DNA of 64,000 nucleotides from Paenibacillus sp. FSL R5-0345 (GCF_000758585.1 NZ_CP009281.1:6723173-6787172), one strand, 5' to 3'. Shown: positions 52,450 through 62,495, counted from the first letter of the stretch. Notes: generated by a model not told the origin, from the letters alone. Program-made: numbers and translations.

Positions 52450-53610
52450 TCATCTGCTGCGGGCATTGCCATATAACTCATCCATAGCAGCCAGCATTCT
52501 GCTTATATTATGCTCTGTCGTATCTACACCTACACTCGCCCGAACAGCACCACTCTCTAGCGTGTCAACAGCCTTATGTGCCAAAGGGGTACAATGCATA
52601 CCCGCTCTGACTGCTATGTTATAATCACGATCTAGACGGTGAGCAATATTCGCCGATTCTTCTCCATCCACTACAAACGATATAATTCCGGTTCTAGGCG
52701 CTCCTAGTGAGGGTCCTAATAGTTTAATACCTGGGATGTGGGACAACCCCTCCATCAGTCTCTGAGTTAACATCCACACTCTCTCATGGATAACATTCGT
52801 CCCTAAAGATTGTACCTTTTGAACACCTGCTAGTAAACCGGCAATCCCTACCGTATTTTGCGTTCCTGCTTCATACCGATCTGGACGAACAGAGGGTTGA
52901 TCACTATTTTCAGATTGACTCCCCGTTCCTCCATACATTAAAGGTTCAAGATCCAATTCAGGCGATATATAAAGTCCACCGGTCCCTTGTGGTCCGAGTA
53001 GTCCCTTATGCCCCGGAAATGCCAACAAGTCGATATTCATTTTTTTAACATCAATATCAATTGAGCCTGCGCTCTGAGCAGCATCCACCAGAAATACAGC
53101 GTTATGCGATTTAACAATATCACCAATATCACCAACAGGCAGTATGCTACCAAGTAAATTGGAACTGTGATTACAAATCACCATTTTGGTGTTCAGTTGG
53201 AAAGCATTTTCGAGCTCCTGTAAATCCAATTGCCCTTCACGATCTACTTTCAGATAATCAACCGTCACCCCTAGTGTCTTACGCAAGTATTCTAGCGGTC
53301 GCCTCACAGAGTTGTGTTCTGTCATCGTAGAAATGACATGATCTCCAGCTTTAAGCATCCCTCTGATCGCCATATTCAAACTCATCGTAGTGTTATGAGT
53401 AAAGGCTATATCTTGTGCATTAGATACACCAAACAATCCAGCCAGCACACTCCGCGTCCTTACTAACACTCGCCCGCTACCCATCGCCAGCGAGTAATTA
53501 CCTCTGCCAGCATTCGCTCCTGACTGTAGAGCATTCATCATCGCAGCTGCAACCTCCGGTGGTTTAGGCCACGAAGTAGCTGCATGATCCAGATATACGA
53601 AGTCTTCCAT
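52450..53610 (-). CDS. Class V aminotransferase, cysteine desulfurase-like
   Basis: 386 aa from the ATG at 53610 (MEDFVYLDHAATSWPKP), with GAGGGG upstream. PLP enzyme: HNTTMSLNMA (cofactor phosphate), HNSVRRPLEYL, VDAAQSAGS and the Lys in FPGHKGLLGPQGTGGLY. It belongs to the cysteine-desulfurase-like family named after an Enterococcus protein; substrate is likely cysteine or a related selenium/sulfur compound. Nearby DUF3343 (Se/S-carrier-like) agrees with a sulfur-transfer role. Confidence 0.88.
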   Translation of the reverse strand: MEDFVYLDHAATSWPKPPEVAAAMMNALQSGANAGRGNYSLAMGSGRVLVRTRSVLAGLFGVSNAQDIAFTHNTTMSLNMAIRGMLKAGDHVISTMTEHNSVRRPLEYLRKTLGVTVDYLKVDREGQLDLQELENAFQLNTKMVICNHSSNLLGSILPVGDIGDIVKSHNAVFLVDAAQSAGSIDIDVKKMNIDLLAFPGHKGLLGPQGTGGLYISPELDLEPLMYGGTGSQSENSDQPSVRPDRYEAGTQNTVGIAGLLAGVQKVQSLGTNVIHERVWMLTQRLMEGLSHIPGIKLLGPSLGAPRTGIISFVVDGEESANIAHRLDRDYNIAVRAGMHCTPLAHKAVDTLESGAVRASVGVDTTEHNISRMLAAMDELYGNARSR

Positions 53611-53722
53611 AACCTCGCCCCTCATCTAATACTCTTTTTGAAAGTCGTCTTATCCAAAAAAACATACCCCTAATTATCCGATGAAGGATATCTCAGGATA
53701 TGTTCTTGGCATAGATACCCAT

Positions 53723-54565
53723 TTAGTTACCCAATAATTCCAGCAATCTTTCTAAATCCTGAGCACTGTAGTAATTCAATTCAATCTTTCCTTTTTCCTT
53801 ACCCTGTTTTATTTTCACTGTTGTTTTAAAACGTTCACGTAATACTTCCTCTACATTATCAATATAGGGGTCACGCTTAACCACCTTGGCTTTAACTCCG
53901 TTTGCTGGCTTTCGGTCCAAGTTCTTCACTGTTTCTTCTAGCTCTCTTACACTCCATTGTTGTTCTACGCATTGTTCAGCTAACTGTTTAATCACTTCCG
54001 GATCCTTCAAAGCAACAATTGCACGCGCATGCCCCATTGACATTGTTCCACGTGAAACATATTCTTTTACTTCTTCAGGTAAAGAAAGCAATCTCAGGAA
54101 ATTTGCGATGTGCGATCTGGACTTACCTACCTTAAGCGATAGTTCTTCCTGTGTGAGTGAGAACTGATCCATTAGGCCTTGGTAAGCCACTGCGATTTCC
54201 ATTGCATTTAAGTTTTCACGTTGCAAGTTTTCAATTAAGGCTATCTCCATGACCTGTTGATCACTAAGATTCCTAACGACTGCTGGAATTGTAGCTTTGC
54301 CACAATATTGCGAAGCCCGGAATCTGCGTTCGCCGGCAATGATCTCATATCCCTTCAATACGCTACGGACAATGATTGGCTGAATCACACCATGTTGTCT
54401 GATAGATTCTGCTAGTTCTTGGATTGCCTCTTCATTAAAATCTTTACGTGGTTGATATGGATTAGCCCGTAGTTGAGCTAAAGGAATCTCAACTACCTTA
54501 TCATCCTCATTAATAGATAAAGATGGAATCAGCGCATCCAGACCTTTTCCTAAACGTTTACTCAT
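53723..54565 (-). CDS. spo0J: ParB/Spo0J chromosome-partitioning protein
   Basis: 280 aa. CTP-dependent DNA clamp: N-terminal CTPase domain with VRSVLKGYEIIAGERRFRA (GERRxRA motif), a central helix-turn-helix (TQEELSLKVGKSRSHIANFLRL) binding parS, and a C-terminal dimerisation region. Loads SMC at the origin and with Soj controls DnaA and sporulation. Overlaps soj by eight bases. A parS site lies inside the gene, as in B. subtilis. Confidence 0.97.
   Translation of the reverse strand: MSKRLGKGLDALIPSLSINEDDKVVEIPLAQLRANPYQPRKDFNEEAIQELAESIRQHGVIQPIIVRSVLKGYEIIAGERRFRASQYCGKATIPAVVRNLSDQQVMEIALIENLQRENLNAMEIAVAYQGLMDQFSLTQEELSLKVGKSRSHIANFLRLLSLPEEVKEYVSRGTMSMGHARAIVALKDPEVIKQLAEQCVEQQWSVRELEETVKNLDRKPANGVKAKVVKRDPYIDNVEEVLRERFKTTVKIKQGKEKGKIELNYYSAQDLERLLELLGN
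54044..54059. promoter_or_regulatory. parS site inside spo0J
   Basis: TGTTCCACGTGAAACA, one mismatch to the palindromic consensus TGTTTCACGTGAAACA. Same location type as the B. subtilis spo0J parS. Confidence 0.85.
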
Positions 54566-55319
54566 AAGAAATCACTTCCTTTGCCAACTCTAAATACACT
54601 TCCGCTCCTTTAGAGCGAGGATCATAAGTAATTATGGATTGCCCATGTGAAGGTGCTTCACTTAACCGAACATTCCGAGGAATAATGGTTCTATATACTT
54701 TCTCTTGGAAATACTTTTTAACCTCTTCTATTACCTGAATTCCCAGATTGGTCCGGGCATCAAGCATAGTCAATAATACTCCCTCTATCTTCAGATGCGG
54801 GTTGAGATTTTTTTGCACCAGACGAACGGTGTTTAAAAGCTGACTTAACCCTTCAAGCGCATAATATTCACACTGGATCGGGATAATTACCGAATCTGCT
54901 GCAGTAAGAGAATTGATTGTTAAAATACCAAGTGAAGGAGGACAATCGATGATAATATAATCATAATTGTTTTTAACCGCATTCAGCGCCTTCTTTAGCT
55001 TTAGCTCTCTGGAAATTGTTGATACCAACTCAATCTCCGCGCCCGCTAATTGAATGGTCGCCGGAATGATGTGCAGTCCTTCATTTTGAGTTTCCAGTAT
55101 GGTTTCTAGAGGGTTTACCTCATTTATAAGAATGTCATATATACAATTCGCCACGTCCGCCTTGTTGACGCCAACGCCGCTAGTAGTATTACCTTGAGGA
55201 TCGATATCAACTAGAAGCACTCTTTTTCCTAATGTAGCCATACCGGCACCTAGGTTCACGGAGGTTGTTGTTTTACCGACACCGCCTTTTTGATTTGCTA
55301 TGGCAATAATCTTGGACAC
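54558..55319 (-). CDS. soj: ParA/Soj ATPase
   Basis: 253 aa, GTG start at 55319 with GAGGTG upstream. Deviant Walker A KGGVGKTT and DCPPSLG Walker B. ParA-type ATPase that with Spo0J acts in origin segregation and regulates DnaA-dependent initiation. Conserved soj-spo0J order. Confidence 0.98.
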   Translation of the reverse strand: MSKIIAIANQKGGVGKTTTSVNLGAGMATLGKRVLLVDIDPQGNTTSGVGVNKADVANCIYDILINEVNPLETILETQNEGLHIIPATIQLAGAEIELVSTISRELKLKKALNAVKNNYDYIIIDCPPSLGILTINSLTAADSVIIPIQCEYYALEGLSQLLNTVRLVQKNLNPHLKIEGVLLTMLDARTNLGIQVIEEVKKYFQEKVYRTIIPRNVRLSEAPSHGQSIITYDPRSKGAEVYLELAKEVISYE

Positions 55320-55482
55320 TTATTTCACCTCGAATAGTTAGGAAGAATCTTCTCGTAGATCGCAAGTACAATGTTCCTGACGCTGATGTAGCTTCACACT
55401 TTATGAAGAATATAGACAACTATTTTTATACTGGAACTTTAAATACAGGCTGGACCAACACATCTCGGTTCTAGCCATAACA

Positions 55483-55511
55483 AAGGCGGCCAATCACCTC
55501 AGGGCCGCCTT
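55483..55511 (-). terminator. Terminator of noc
   Basis: AAGGCGGCC / GGCCGCCTT nine-base arms; on the minus strand followed by TGTTATGG. 17 bases past the noc stop. Confidence 0.8.
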
Positions 55512-55527
55512 CAGCTTTTGAAACAAT

Positions 55528-56343
55528 TTATCTTTTGGGGATTTGGATTACAATCTCGTAATGGTCGCCACGGTCATTTTCTGACGTTTTGATTTCCATT
55601 CCGGAGCCTGTCACCATATCAATAGATTGACGAATTGTATTAAGAGCTAGACGAACATCCTTGGTATAGGAGACCCGTTTCGATTTTTTAGTTTGTGAGA
55701 CTTGTTTGTAGAAAGCAATACGAGCTTCTGTTTGTTTAACATTTAATCCTTTTGCTATGATCTCTGCTAACACCTTCAGCTGCATTTCCACACTATCGAG
55801 TGATAATAATGAACGTGCATGTCTTTCAGAAATCTGACGCTCCATTAATGCGGTCTTAACCTCTTCTGGCAGGTTGAGTAAGCGAATTTTATTAGCTATG
55901 GTAGACTGACTTTTACCTAATCGTTGTGCCAAGCTTTCTTGCGTTAATTGATGAAGATCAATTAACTTTTGATAAGCCACAGCTTCTTCAATGGAGGTCA
56001 AGCCTTCACGCTGTAAGTTTTCTATAAGCGCAATTGAAGCGGCCTGTGAATCATTGAATTCACGAACAATGGCTGGAATCGTCTCTAAACCAAGCTTTTT
56101 AACCGCGCGCCAGCGCCGTTCGCCTGCGATGATTTCGTATACGGAATCGCGCATGCGTACAACTATGGGTTGAATGACCCCATGAGTTTTAATCGTCTGG
56201 CATAACTCATCGATCTTATCGTCATCGAATATCGTCCGTGGTTGGTAAGGACTGCTAATGACCTCATGAACTGGTATTTGTTTGATTTCTTCTCCGCTGC
56301 TCCGCTCGTTAAATCCAAATAGCTTGGTAAATTGTTCTTTCAT
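55528..56343 (-). CDS. noc: Nucleoid occlusion protein Noc
   Basis: 271 aa from the ATG at 56343 (MKEQFTKLFGF), a plausible amphipathic membrane-binding N-terminus; AGGTGG is 11 bases upstream, other ATG codons lie nearby. ParB-family: YEIIAGERRWRAV and helix-turn-helix TQESLAQRLGKSQSTIANKIRL. Binds NBS sites and membrane to block FtsZ assembly over the nucleoid. Paralogue of spo0J next to rsmG. Confidence 0.94.
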   Translation of the reverse strand: MKEQFTKLFGFNERSSGEEIKQIPVHEVISSPYQPRTIFDDDKIDELCQTIKTHGVIQPIVVRMRDSVYEIIAGERRWRAVKKLGLETIPAIVREFNDSQAASIALIENLQREGLTSIEEAVAYQKLIDLHQLTQESLAQRLGKSQSTIANKIRLLNLPEEVKTALMERQISERHARSLLSLDSVEMQLKVLAEIIAKGLNVKQTEARIAFYKQVSQTKKSKRVSYTKDVRLALNTIRQSIDMVTGSGMEIKTSENDRGDHYEIVIQIPKR

Positions 56344-56740
56344 TCCGTTCATAACCACCTAATTTCGTTATAGTACGATCTTCTTGACCTTCTTCTCGGA
56401 AAGCGTATCGTACAGCAATAAAAAACATTCTGATATTATGAAATCACCTGCTGCTATCAGGCATCATAATCTCTCCTTCTTTCGAACAAGAGTACAGAGA
56501 AGGAGTTATATACAAAATTAAAAGTCTACTATGCTATTCTATCACTTTTCTCTACATAATCATATTCTCCGTAAAGACCTATTTTTCCTGCATTTTCATA
56601 GTTATACTCTCTCAAAATCATATTCATTTAGTTTATATTTAAATATACGTTCATTTCAGCTCATTCTCGCTATTATCCACAAAAAAAGGTCATCCTCCTT
56701 AAAATGGAGAATGACCTTAAATATATTAATGAATCTATAA
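56344..56740. other. Intergenic region upstream of noc
   Basis: About 400 bases with the rsmG terminator at 56687-56718 and the noc promoter region. No gene seen; the plus-strand open frames have no ribosome-binding site. Confidence 0.4.
56687..56718 (-). terminator. Terminator of mnmE-mnmG-rsmG
   Basis: AAGGTCAT...ATGACCTT with an inner stem; T run on the minus strand. Just upstream is the parS site. Confidence 0.85.
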
Positions 56741-56756
56741 TGTTTCACGTGAAACA
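56741..56756. promoter_or_regulatory. parS site between noc and rsmG
   Basis: Perfect palindromic parS TGTTTCACGTGAAACA, abutting the rsmG stop codon. Loading site for Spo0J. Confidence 0.95.
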
Positions 56757-57482
56757 TTACTTAATTAGTGGTGTTTTGGCAGGAATTCCCGCTTTTCGTG
56801 GATACTTAGCAGGACTAGCTCCTGTCTTACGAATAATAACAATATGTCGCGCTGACTCTTCCACTGGTAAGCTGAATGACTCTACTTTGTCGAGCTGAGC
56901 ACGAAGCTCTTTTAAGCTATACTTCGCCTCACTTAATTCCTCAGAAGGATCGTTTCCCTTCATGGCAGCGAAAACTCCATCCTTACGTGTAAAAGGAAGA
57001 CAAAATTCATTCAACAAGGATAATCTTGCCACTGCACGCGCAGTCACCAAATCGTAGGCATCACGATGCTTGAATTGCCGGGCAATATCCTCCGCACGAC
57101 CATGAATTAATTGCACATCAGATAATTTCAGTGTAGTACAGACATGTTGTAGAAAAGAAATTCTTTTACTTAATGAATCAATAATCGTCAGCTTCAAATG
57201 TGGAAAACAAATTTTAAGCGGAATTCCTGGGAACCCGGCTCCCGAACCGATATCTGCCAAATTGTTTATCTCATTGAGATTAAGGAAAAAAGCTAGAGAG
57301 ATCGAATCATAAAAATGTTTCGTGTAAACCTGCTCACGCTCTGTTATGCCGGTGAGATTCATTTTTTTATTCCAGGATACGAGCTCTTTATAGTAGAGAT
57401 CAAATTGCTCTAATTGTTCTGCTGTAAGTGTAATACCTCGTTCCTGTAAAAGCTGTGTGAATTGAATTTCCGTATTATCCAT
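56757..57482 (-). CDS. rsmG: 16S rRNA (guanine527-N7)-methyltransferase RsmG
   Basis: 241 aa. Rossmann methyltransferase: ADIGSGAGFPGIPLKI (SAM binding) and VTARAVARLSLLNEF. Methylates G527 in the 530 loop of 16S rRNA; loss gives low-level streptomycin resistance in other bacteria. Also named gidB. Three bases follow the mnmG stop, so it is in one operon. Confidence 0.97.
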   Translation of the reverse strand: MDNTEIQFTQLLQERGITLTAEQLEQFDLYYKELVSWNKKMNLTGITEREQVYTKHFYDSISLAFFLNLNEINNLADIGSGAGFPGIPLKICFPHLKLTIIDSLSKRISFLQHVCTTLKLSDVQLIHGRAEDIARQFKHRDAYDLVTARAVARLSLLNEFCLPFTRKDGVFAAMKGNDPSEELSEAKYSLKELRAQLDKVESFSLPVEESARHIVIIRKTGASPAKYPRKAGIPAKTPLIK

Positions 57483-57485
57483 AGA

Positions 57486-59372
57486 TTATCCTTTCGCCGC
57501 GGTTACCCGGTTGTAATGCTCCAGATATACGAGAAGAATGGAGATGTCAGCAGGTGTGACTCCCGCAATCCGAGAAGCCTGCCCGATAGAGATCGGACGG
57601 ATCTTAGTCAGCTTCTGCCGTGCTTCCATCGCTAATCCATGGATCTCATTATAATTAATGTCATCTGGAATTTTCTTCTTTTCCATCTTTTGCAGGCGCT
57701 CCACATGTTGAAGCTGTTTTTCAATATAACCGGCATATTTAATTTGGATTTCTACTTGTTCCTTCATTTCTGCATCCAGCAGCTCCGGTGATGGAGAGAC
57801 TTTATCTACGAAGCTATATACAAGCTCTGGACGACGCATCAGAACAAGCAAATTGCTGCCGTCTACAATAGGTGCCGATTCATATTGTGCTAGTACATGA
57901 TTTACCTCAACAGGTTTAACCTTTGTCTCTTGCAGACGAACAATTTCACGCTCCACCCGTTCTTTCTTATCCGTGAAGTTATCAAATCGTTCCTTTGTGA
58001 TCAAACCAATATCGTAACCAATAGGTGTAAGTCTTAGATCTGCATTGTCATGGCGAAGCAACAACCGATATTCTGCACGTGAAGTAAGCAAACGGTAAGG
58101 TTCATTAGTACCCTTAGTCACAAGATCATCAATGAGTACACCAATGTATCCCTGTGAACGATCTAAAATTACGGGTTCTTTCTCTTGCACCTTGCGCGCT
58201 GCATTTATTCCAGCCATCACACCTTGGCCTGCTGCTTCCTCATAACCGGAAGTACCATTGATTTGTCCAGCTGTGAAAAGACCTGGTAAACGTTTAGTTT
58301 CGAGAGATGGCCATAGCTGTGTAGGAACCATTGCATCATATTCAATAGCATAACCGTTACGCATCATTTCTACCTTTTCCATACCAGGGATGGAACGCAG
58401 AATGGCTAGCTGAACATCCTCAGGAAGACTAGTGGACAGACCTTGTACATAGTATTCCGATGTATTTTTTCCTTCTGGCTCTAAAAAGATCTGATGCTTA
58501 GATTTATCACTAAATCTTACAACTTTATCTTCAATAGATGGGCAATAACGTGGACCTGTTCCTTCAATAATACCCGTAAACATCGGTGCACGATGTAGGT
58601 TGTCATTAATAATTTGATGAGTAACCTCAGAGGTATAAGTTAACCAACAAGGAAGCTGTTCATTGTCGGATGATTTCGTTTCAAACGAAAAGAATTTAGG
58701 CTCCTCGTCGCCAGGTTGAATTTCTGTCTTCGAGAAATCGATCGTATCACGATGTACACGTGGTGGTGTACCGGTTTTAAAACGCACCAATTCAAAACCA
58801 AGCTCCCGCAAATTCTCGGATAGCTTCACTGATGGCTGCTGATTGTTAGGTCCACTCTCATATGTCAGTTCACCCATGATCACTTTACCACGCAGGTAAG
58901 TACCTGTAGTCAGAATAACTGTCTTACTATGGTATTCGGTTCCAGTCTTCGTAACTACACCTGCACAACGTCCGTCCTCAACGATTAAACGTTCAACCAT
59001 TCCTTGACGAAGTGTCAAATTAGGCGTTTTTTCCATCGTTTCCTTCATTGTATGTTGGTAAAGGAATTTATCCGCTTGTGCACGTAAAGCATGTACAGCA
59101 GGTCCCTTGCCCGTATTCAGCATACGAAGTTGAATAAATGTCTTATCTATATTGCGACCCATTTCTCCGCCAAGCGCATCAATCTCACGCACTACATGTC
59201 CTTTGGCAGGTCCGCCTATGGACGGATTGCAGGGCATGAATGCAACCATATCCAGGTTAATTGTGATCATCAACGTGCTGCAGCCCATCCGTGCTGACGC
59301 TAGAGCTGCCTCACAACCGGCATGACCGGCGCCAATGACGATTACGTCATAGCTACCTCCATCATAACTCAT
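57486..59372 (-). CDS. mnmG: tRNA uridine-5-carboxymethylaminomethyl modification enzyme MnmG
   Basis: 628 aa. FAD-binding VIGAGHAGCEAALASARMG at the N-terminus, GGPAKGHVVREIDALGG and the C-terminal helical domain. With MnmE it makes cmnm5U at wobble position 34 of certain tRNAs. Also called gidA. Usual length. Confidence 0.98.
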   Translation of the reverse strand: MSYDGGSYDVIVIGAGHAGCEAALASARMGCSTLMITINLDMVAFMPCNPSIGGPAKGHVVREIDALGGEMGRNIDKTFIQLRMLNTGKGPAVHALRAQADKFLYQHTMKETMEKTPNLTLRQGMVERLIVEDGRCAGVVTKTGTEYHSKTVILTTGTYLRGKVIMGELTYESGPNNQQPSVKLSENLRELGFELVRFKTGTPPRVHRDTIDFSKTEIQPGDEEPKFFSFETKSSDNEQLPCWLTYTSEVTHQIINDNLHRAPMFTGIIEGTGPRYCPSIEDKVVRFSDKSKHQIFLEPEGKNTSEYYVQGLSTSLPEDVQLAILRSIPGMEKVEMMRNGYAIEYDAMVPTQLWPSLETKRLPGLFTAGQINGTSGYEEAAGQGVMAGINAARKVQEKEPVILDRSQGYIGVLIDDLVTKGTNEPYRLLTSRAEYRLLLRHDNADLRLTPIGYDIGLITKERFDNFTDKKERVEREIVRLQETKVKPVEVNHVLAQYESAPIVDGSNLLVLMRRPELVYSFVDKVSPSPELLDAEMKEQVEIQIKYAGYIEKQLQHVERLQKMEKKKIPDDINYNEIHGLAMEARQKLTKIRPISIGQASRIAGVTPADISILLVYLEHYNRVTAAKG

Positions 59373-59411
59373 GTCCTGTTTCCCCCTAATTATTATATTA
59401 AAATGTAAAAC

Positions 59412-60788
59412 CTATTTTCCTAAACAAAATTGCGAGAATATTTGGTCTAATAACGAGTCTGCTGCTGTATCGCCAATAATCTCACCGAGCTGTTCCCATG
59501 CGAGCCGTACATCGATTTGAATCATATCAATCGGAATATACTGTTCCGCGGCATCGTATGCATCCTGTAGTGATTTATAGGCTTTTTTAAGCAGTGCTAT
59601 ATGTCTCACATTACTCACATATGTCAAGTCACCCGATTCCAGCTTTCCACCAAAAAAGAGTGTCGAAATGGCATCTTCAAGTTTGTCTAGACCTTCCTCT
59701 TCCAGAACGGACATTGGTACGATGTTGGACTCTTCAAAGAAAGAGAGCAACTTATCCTTATCCAGTTTGGACGGTAAGTCCATTTTATTCATGATTACTA
59801 GGCATTGTCTACCGTGGATTTGTTCCATCAATGCCAATTCATCCTCATGTAGCTCTTCATTAGCGTTTAGCACAAGTAGAATCAAATCCGCATCGCTAAC
59901 TGCAGCCTTAGAGCGTTCCACACCAATCTTCTCCACTACATCGATCGTTTCACGAATTCCTGCCGTATCAAGCAGCTTAAGCGGAATGTTGTTTATCGTT
60001 ATATACTCTTCAATAACATCACGTGTTGTTCCGGGAATATCCGTTACAATCGCTTTGTTATCACGTGCTAATGCGTTTAATAATGAGGATTTACCAACAT
60101 TGGGACGTCCGACTATAGCTGTCGTTATACCCTCACGAAGTATTTTTCCTTCATTAGAAGTCTTGAGTAACTTTGTGATTCCTTCCATCACTTCACTGCT
60201 TTTATCCTTAATAAATTCAGCTGTCATGGATTCTACATCATGCTCTGGATAATCTATATTCACTTCGATATGCGCAAGCATCTCAATAAGTGTATGGCGC
60301 AAGGCATGAATTCGATCCGACAAGGATCCGCTAACCTGCTTTAAAGCCACCGAAAAAGCGCGATCTGACTTCGAGCGAATGAGATCAATAACCGCTTCAG
60401 CCTGTGATAAATCAATACGTCCGCCCAAGAAAGCACGCTTGGTGAACTCACCCGGCTCGGCTAACCTTATCTCCTGTTGAAGAAGTAAATCCATCACCCT
60501 TCTTACAGAGATTACACCCCCATGAGCACTGATCTCTACTACATCTTCGGTCGTAAAAGAACGTGGGCCCTTCATGACGGTTACTAGTACTTCTTCCATC
60601 TTCTCTCCGTTATCCGGACTAACGATATGCCCATAATGAACGGTATGCGATTCCGCTTCAGTTAACGGAACTCGGCTACGAAACAAAGGCGCCACTTGGG
60701 AAATAGCCTGCGGGCCACTTACCCGAATAATAGCAATTCCTCCCTCGCCTAATGCCGTCGATACGGCAGCAATGGTGTCACTAAGCAT
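59412..60788 (-). CDS. mnmE: tRNA modification GTPase MnmE
   Basis: 458 aa from the ATG at 60788; a GTG at 60800 overlaps its ribosome-binding site GGGGTG. N-terminal tetrahydrofolate-binding domain (about 1-120), helical domain with an inserted G domain: GRPNVGKSSLLN (P-loop), DIPGTTRDV, DTAGI, NKMD, and C-terminal CLGK. Potassium-activated GTPase partner of MnmG. Also called trmE/thdF. Confidence 0.97.
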   Translation of the reverse strand: MLSDTIAAVSTALGEGGIAIIRVSGPQAISQVAPLFRSRVPLTEAESHTVHYGHIVSPDNGEKMEEVLVTVMKGPRSFTTEDVVEISAHGGVISVRRVMDLLLQQEIRLAEPGEFTKRAFLGGRIDLSQAEAVIDLIRSKSDRAFSVALKQVSGSLSDRIHALRHTLIEMLAHIEVNIDYPEHDVESMTAEFIKDKSSEVMEGITKLLKTSNEGKILREGITTAIVGRPNVGKSSLLNALARDNKAIVTDIPGTTRDVIEEYITINNIPLKLLDTAGIRETIDVVEKIGVERSKAAVSDADLILLVLNANEELHEDELALMEQIHGRQCLVIMNKMDLPSKLDKDKLLSFFEESNIVPMSVLEEEGLDKLEDAISTLFFGGKLESGDLTYVSNVRHIALLKKAYKSLQDAYDAAEQYIPIDMIQIDVRLAWEQLGEIIGDTAADSLLDQIFSQFCLGK

Positions 60789-60849
60789 GCTGTTTTTCAC
60801 CCCAAAACCTATATTTTTTGATCAGAAACGGTCTTATATTGTTAAAAAA

Positions 60850-60884
60850 GCAATGACCCCTTACATTGGTCAAGGAGTCATTGC
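60850..60884 (-). terminator. Terminator of the yidC-jag unit
   Basis: GCAATGAC...GTCATTGC stem with an inner CCTT/AAGG; T run on the minus strand; 14 bases past jag. Confidence 0.85.
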
Positions 60885-60897
60885 ATCCATATAGTCT

Positions 60898-61632
60898 TTA
60901 CTTCAAAGTTATAACGACGCGGCGATTTGGCTCTTCGCCCTTACTAAGGGTATTCACTTGCCGATGATCCTGTAATCTGGAGTGAATAATTTTCCGCTCC
61001 TGAGGTGACATCGGCTCCAATACAACCTCTTTACGAGTCCGAATGACACGACCGGCTAAACGATCAGCCAGCTCTTCGAGAGTTTTTTTACGCCGCTCAC
61101 GGAAGTTCTCCGCATCTAGCACAAGCCGTATAAAACTGTCGGAGTAACGATTAGCTACGATATTAGCCAAATACTGCAGAGCATCGAGAGTTTGTCCTCT
61201 TCTACCAATCAATAGTCCCAAATCTGGACCTGATATCTGCAGAATCGTGGATTCCTTGGTGTGGACGATTTCGACTTCCACTTCGAGCCCCATGCTCTTA
61301 GCGACATCCACAATGAAATGAACGGCTTCTTGGTAAGCTTCCTCCACCGGTTGTCCGGAATCTTGGCGCGGCACGCCGCCGTTAGCCTCCTGTTTGCTCT
61401 CTCTTGTTGACTGCTGAGGCAGTGACGGAGCACTCGCCGCTGATGCCGGTGCGGCTTCGGCTATCAAGGTTAATTCAACCTTGGCACCTTTCGCACCGAT
61501 CAATCCCAGGAATCCTCTTGATGGCTGCTCAAGTACGTTGACCGTTACCCGGTCCTTTTGAACTCCAAGCTGGGTAAGTCCCCGTTCTACAGCTTCTTCA
61601 ATGGTTTTCCCTGTTGCGACGACTTTGCTCAT
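60898..61632 (-). CDS. jag: RNA-binding protein Jag (KhpB)
   Basis: 244 aa. Jag-N domain (1-50, VVATGKTIEEAVERGLTQLGV), an Ala/Ser/Pro/Gln linker (about 60-95), a KH domain (about 110-180, GPDLGLLIGRRGQTLDALQYL) and an R3H domain (about 190-244). It probably binds RNA with KhpA, and is linked to cell division and sporulation in other Firmicutes. The start overlaps the yidC stop by four bases. Confidence 0.96.
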   Translation of the reverse strand: MSKVVATGKTIEEAVERGLTQLGVQKDRVTVNVLEQPSRGFLGLIGAKGAKVELTLIAEAAPASAASAPSLPQQSTRESKQEANGGVPRQDSGQPVEEAYQEAVHFIVDVAKSMGLEVEVEIVHTKESTILQISGPDLGLLIGRRGQTLDALQYLANIVANRYSDSFIRLVLDAENFRERRKKTLEELADRLAGRVIRTRKEVVLEPMSPQERKIIHSRLQDHRQVNTLSKGEEPNRRVVITLK

Positions 61633-62495
61633 TTTGACTTTTTGGCTCCCTTCGATGCTTTACTGCCGCCTTTACTCTTCACAGCAGCTGAGTCATCTGT
61701 ACTTTTCACAGCACTTGCGATTGCCAATTTGTGTTTATCGTTGTTGCGATATAAGAAATAGTTCTGAACAATAGTGTAAATGTTACTGTATACCCAGTAT
61801 AGCGGCAATGCTGCTGGGAAGTTGTAGGACATAACGAAAATCAGAACTGGATAAATCATCATCATGAACTGCATTGGCCCTTGTTGTTGCATCGGGTTCA
61901 TTTTAGTCATCATTCTAGTTTGTATAAATGTTGTTAATGCGGCTAGCACTGGCAAGATAAACAGATGATCGGGCTTACCTAGCTGCAGCCATAAGAAGTC
62001 GTGCTCCCGTAGATGTGGGTTATAGTATATCGAGTTGTAGAGAGCGATAAAGATAGGCATTTGTACGATCAGCGGTAAACAACCCGCCATTGGATTAACC
62101 TTATTCTCTTGGAACAAACGCATCGTTTCTTGCTGCACCTTTTCAGGTGTGTCTTTATATTTTTTCTGGATCTTTTGGAGTTCCGGTTGAATGGCTTGCA
62201 TTGCTCGCGAGCTCTTCACCTGTTTAATCGTAAGCGGAAGAATCAGCGTGCGGACAATAATAACCATCACAAGTACGGCTAAACCATATTCTCCGTTAAA
62301 CCAATCAGCAAACTTGTCCAAGGCAATGGCGAAATAATACACTACATTACTTTGCCAGAAGCCTCCATTCTTTAAATCCTCCGTAGTGTGCGTAACAGCA
62401 GTTGACGGAGCGCATCCCGACAGAACAGCTAACGACAACACCATCACTGTGATGAGGAGAAACCATTTTCCCCGTCTAGTCTTCATTAGAGACAC
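61629..62495 (-). CDS. yidC: Membrane protein insertase YidC (SpoIIIJ type)
   Basis: 288 aa from the GTG at 62495, seven bases after GAGAGGGG; an ATG three codons later is the alternative. Lipoprotein-type signal with SGCAP, then five membrane segments typical of the YidC/Oxa1/Alb3 core, with the conserved Arg in KQVKSSRAM facing the hydrophilic groove. Inserts membrane proteins. A basic Lys/Ser-rich tail may touch the ribosome. Confidence 0.96.
   Translation of the reverse strand: MSLMKTRRGKWFLLITVMVLSLAVLSGCAPSTAVTHTTEDLKNGGFWQSNVVYYFAIALDKFADWFNGEYGLAVLVMVIIVRTLILPLTIKQVKSSRAMQAIQPELQKIQKKYKDTPEKVQQETMRLFQENKVNPMAGCLPLIVQMPIFIALYNSIYYNPHLREHDFLWLQLGKPDHLFILPVLAALTTFIQTRMMTKMNPMQQQGPMQFMMMIYPVLIFVMSYNFPAALPLYWVYSNIYTIVQNYFLYRNNDKHKLAIASAVKSTDDSAAVKSKGGSKASKGAKKSK

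Noticed and set aside
59668..60252. Plus-strand open frame of 194 codons
   Set aside because: Exactly antisense to mnmE, Ser/Ile/Leu-rich, no ribosome-binding site; a shadow frame.
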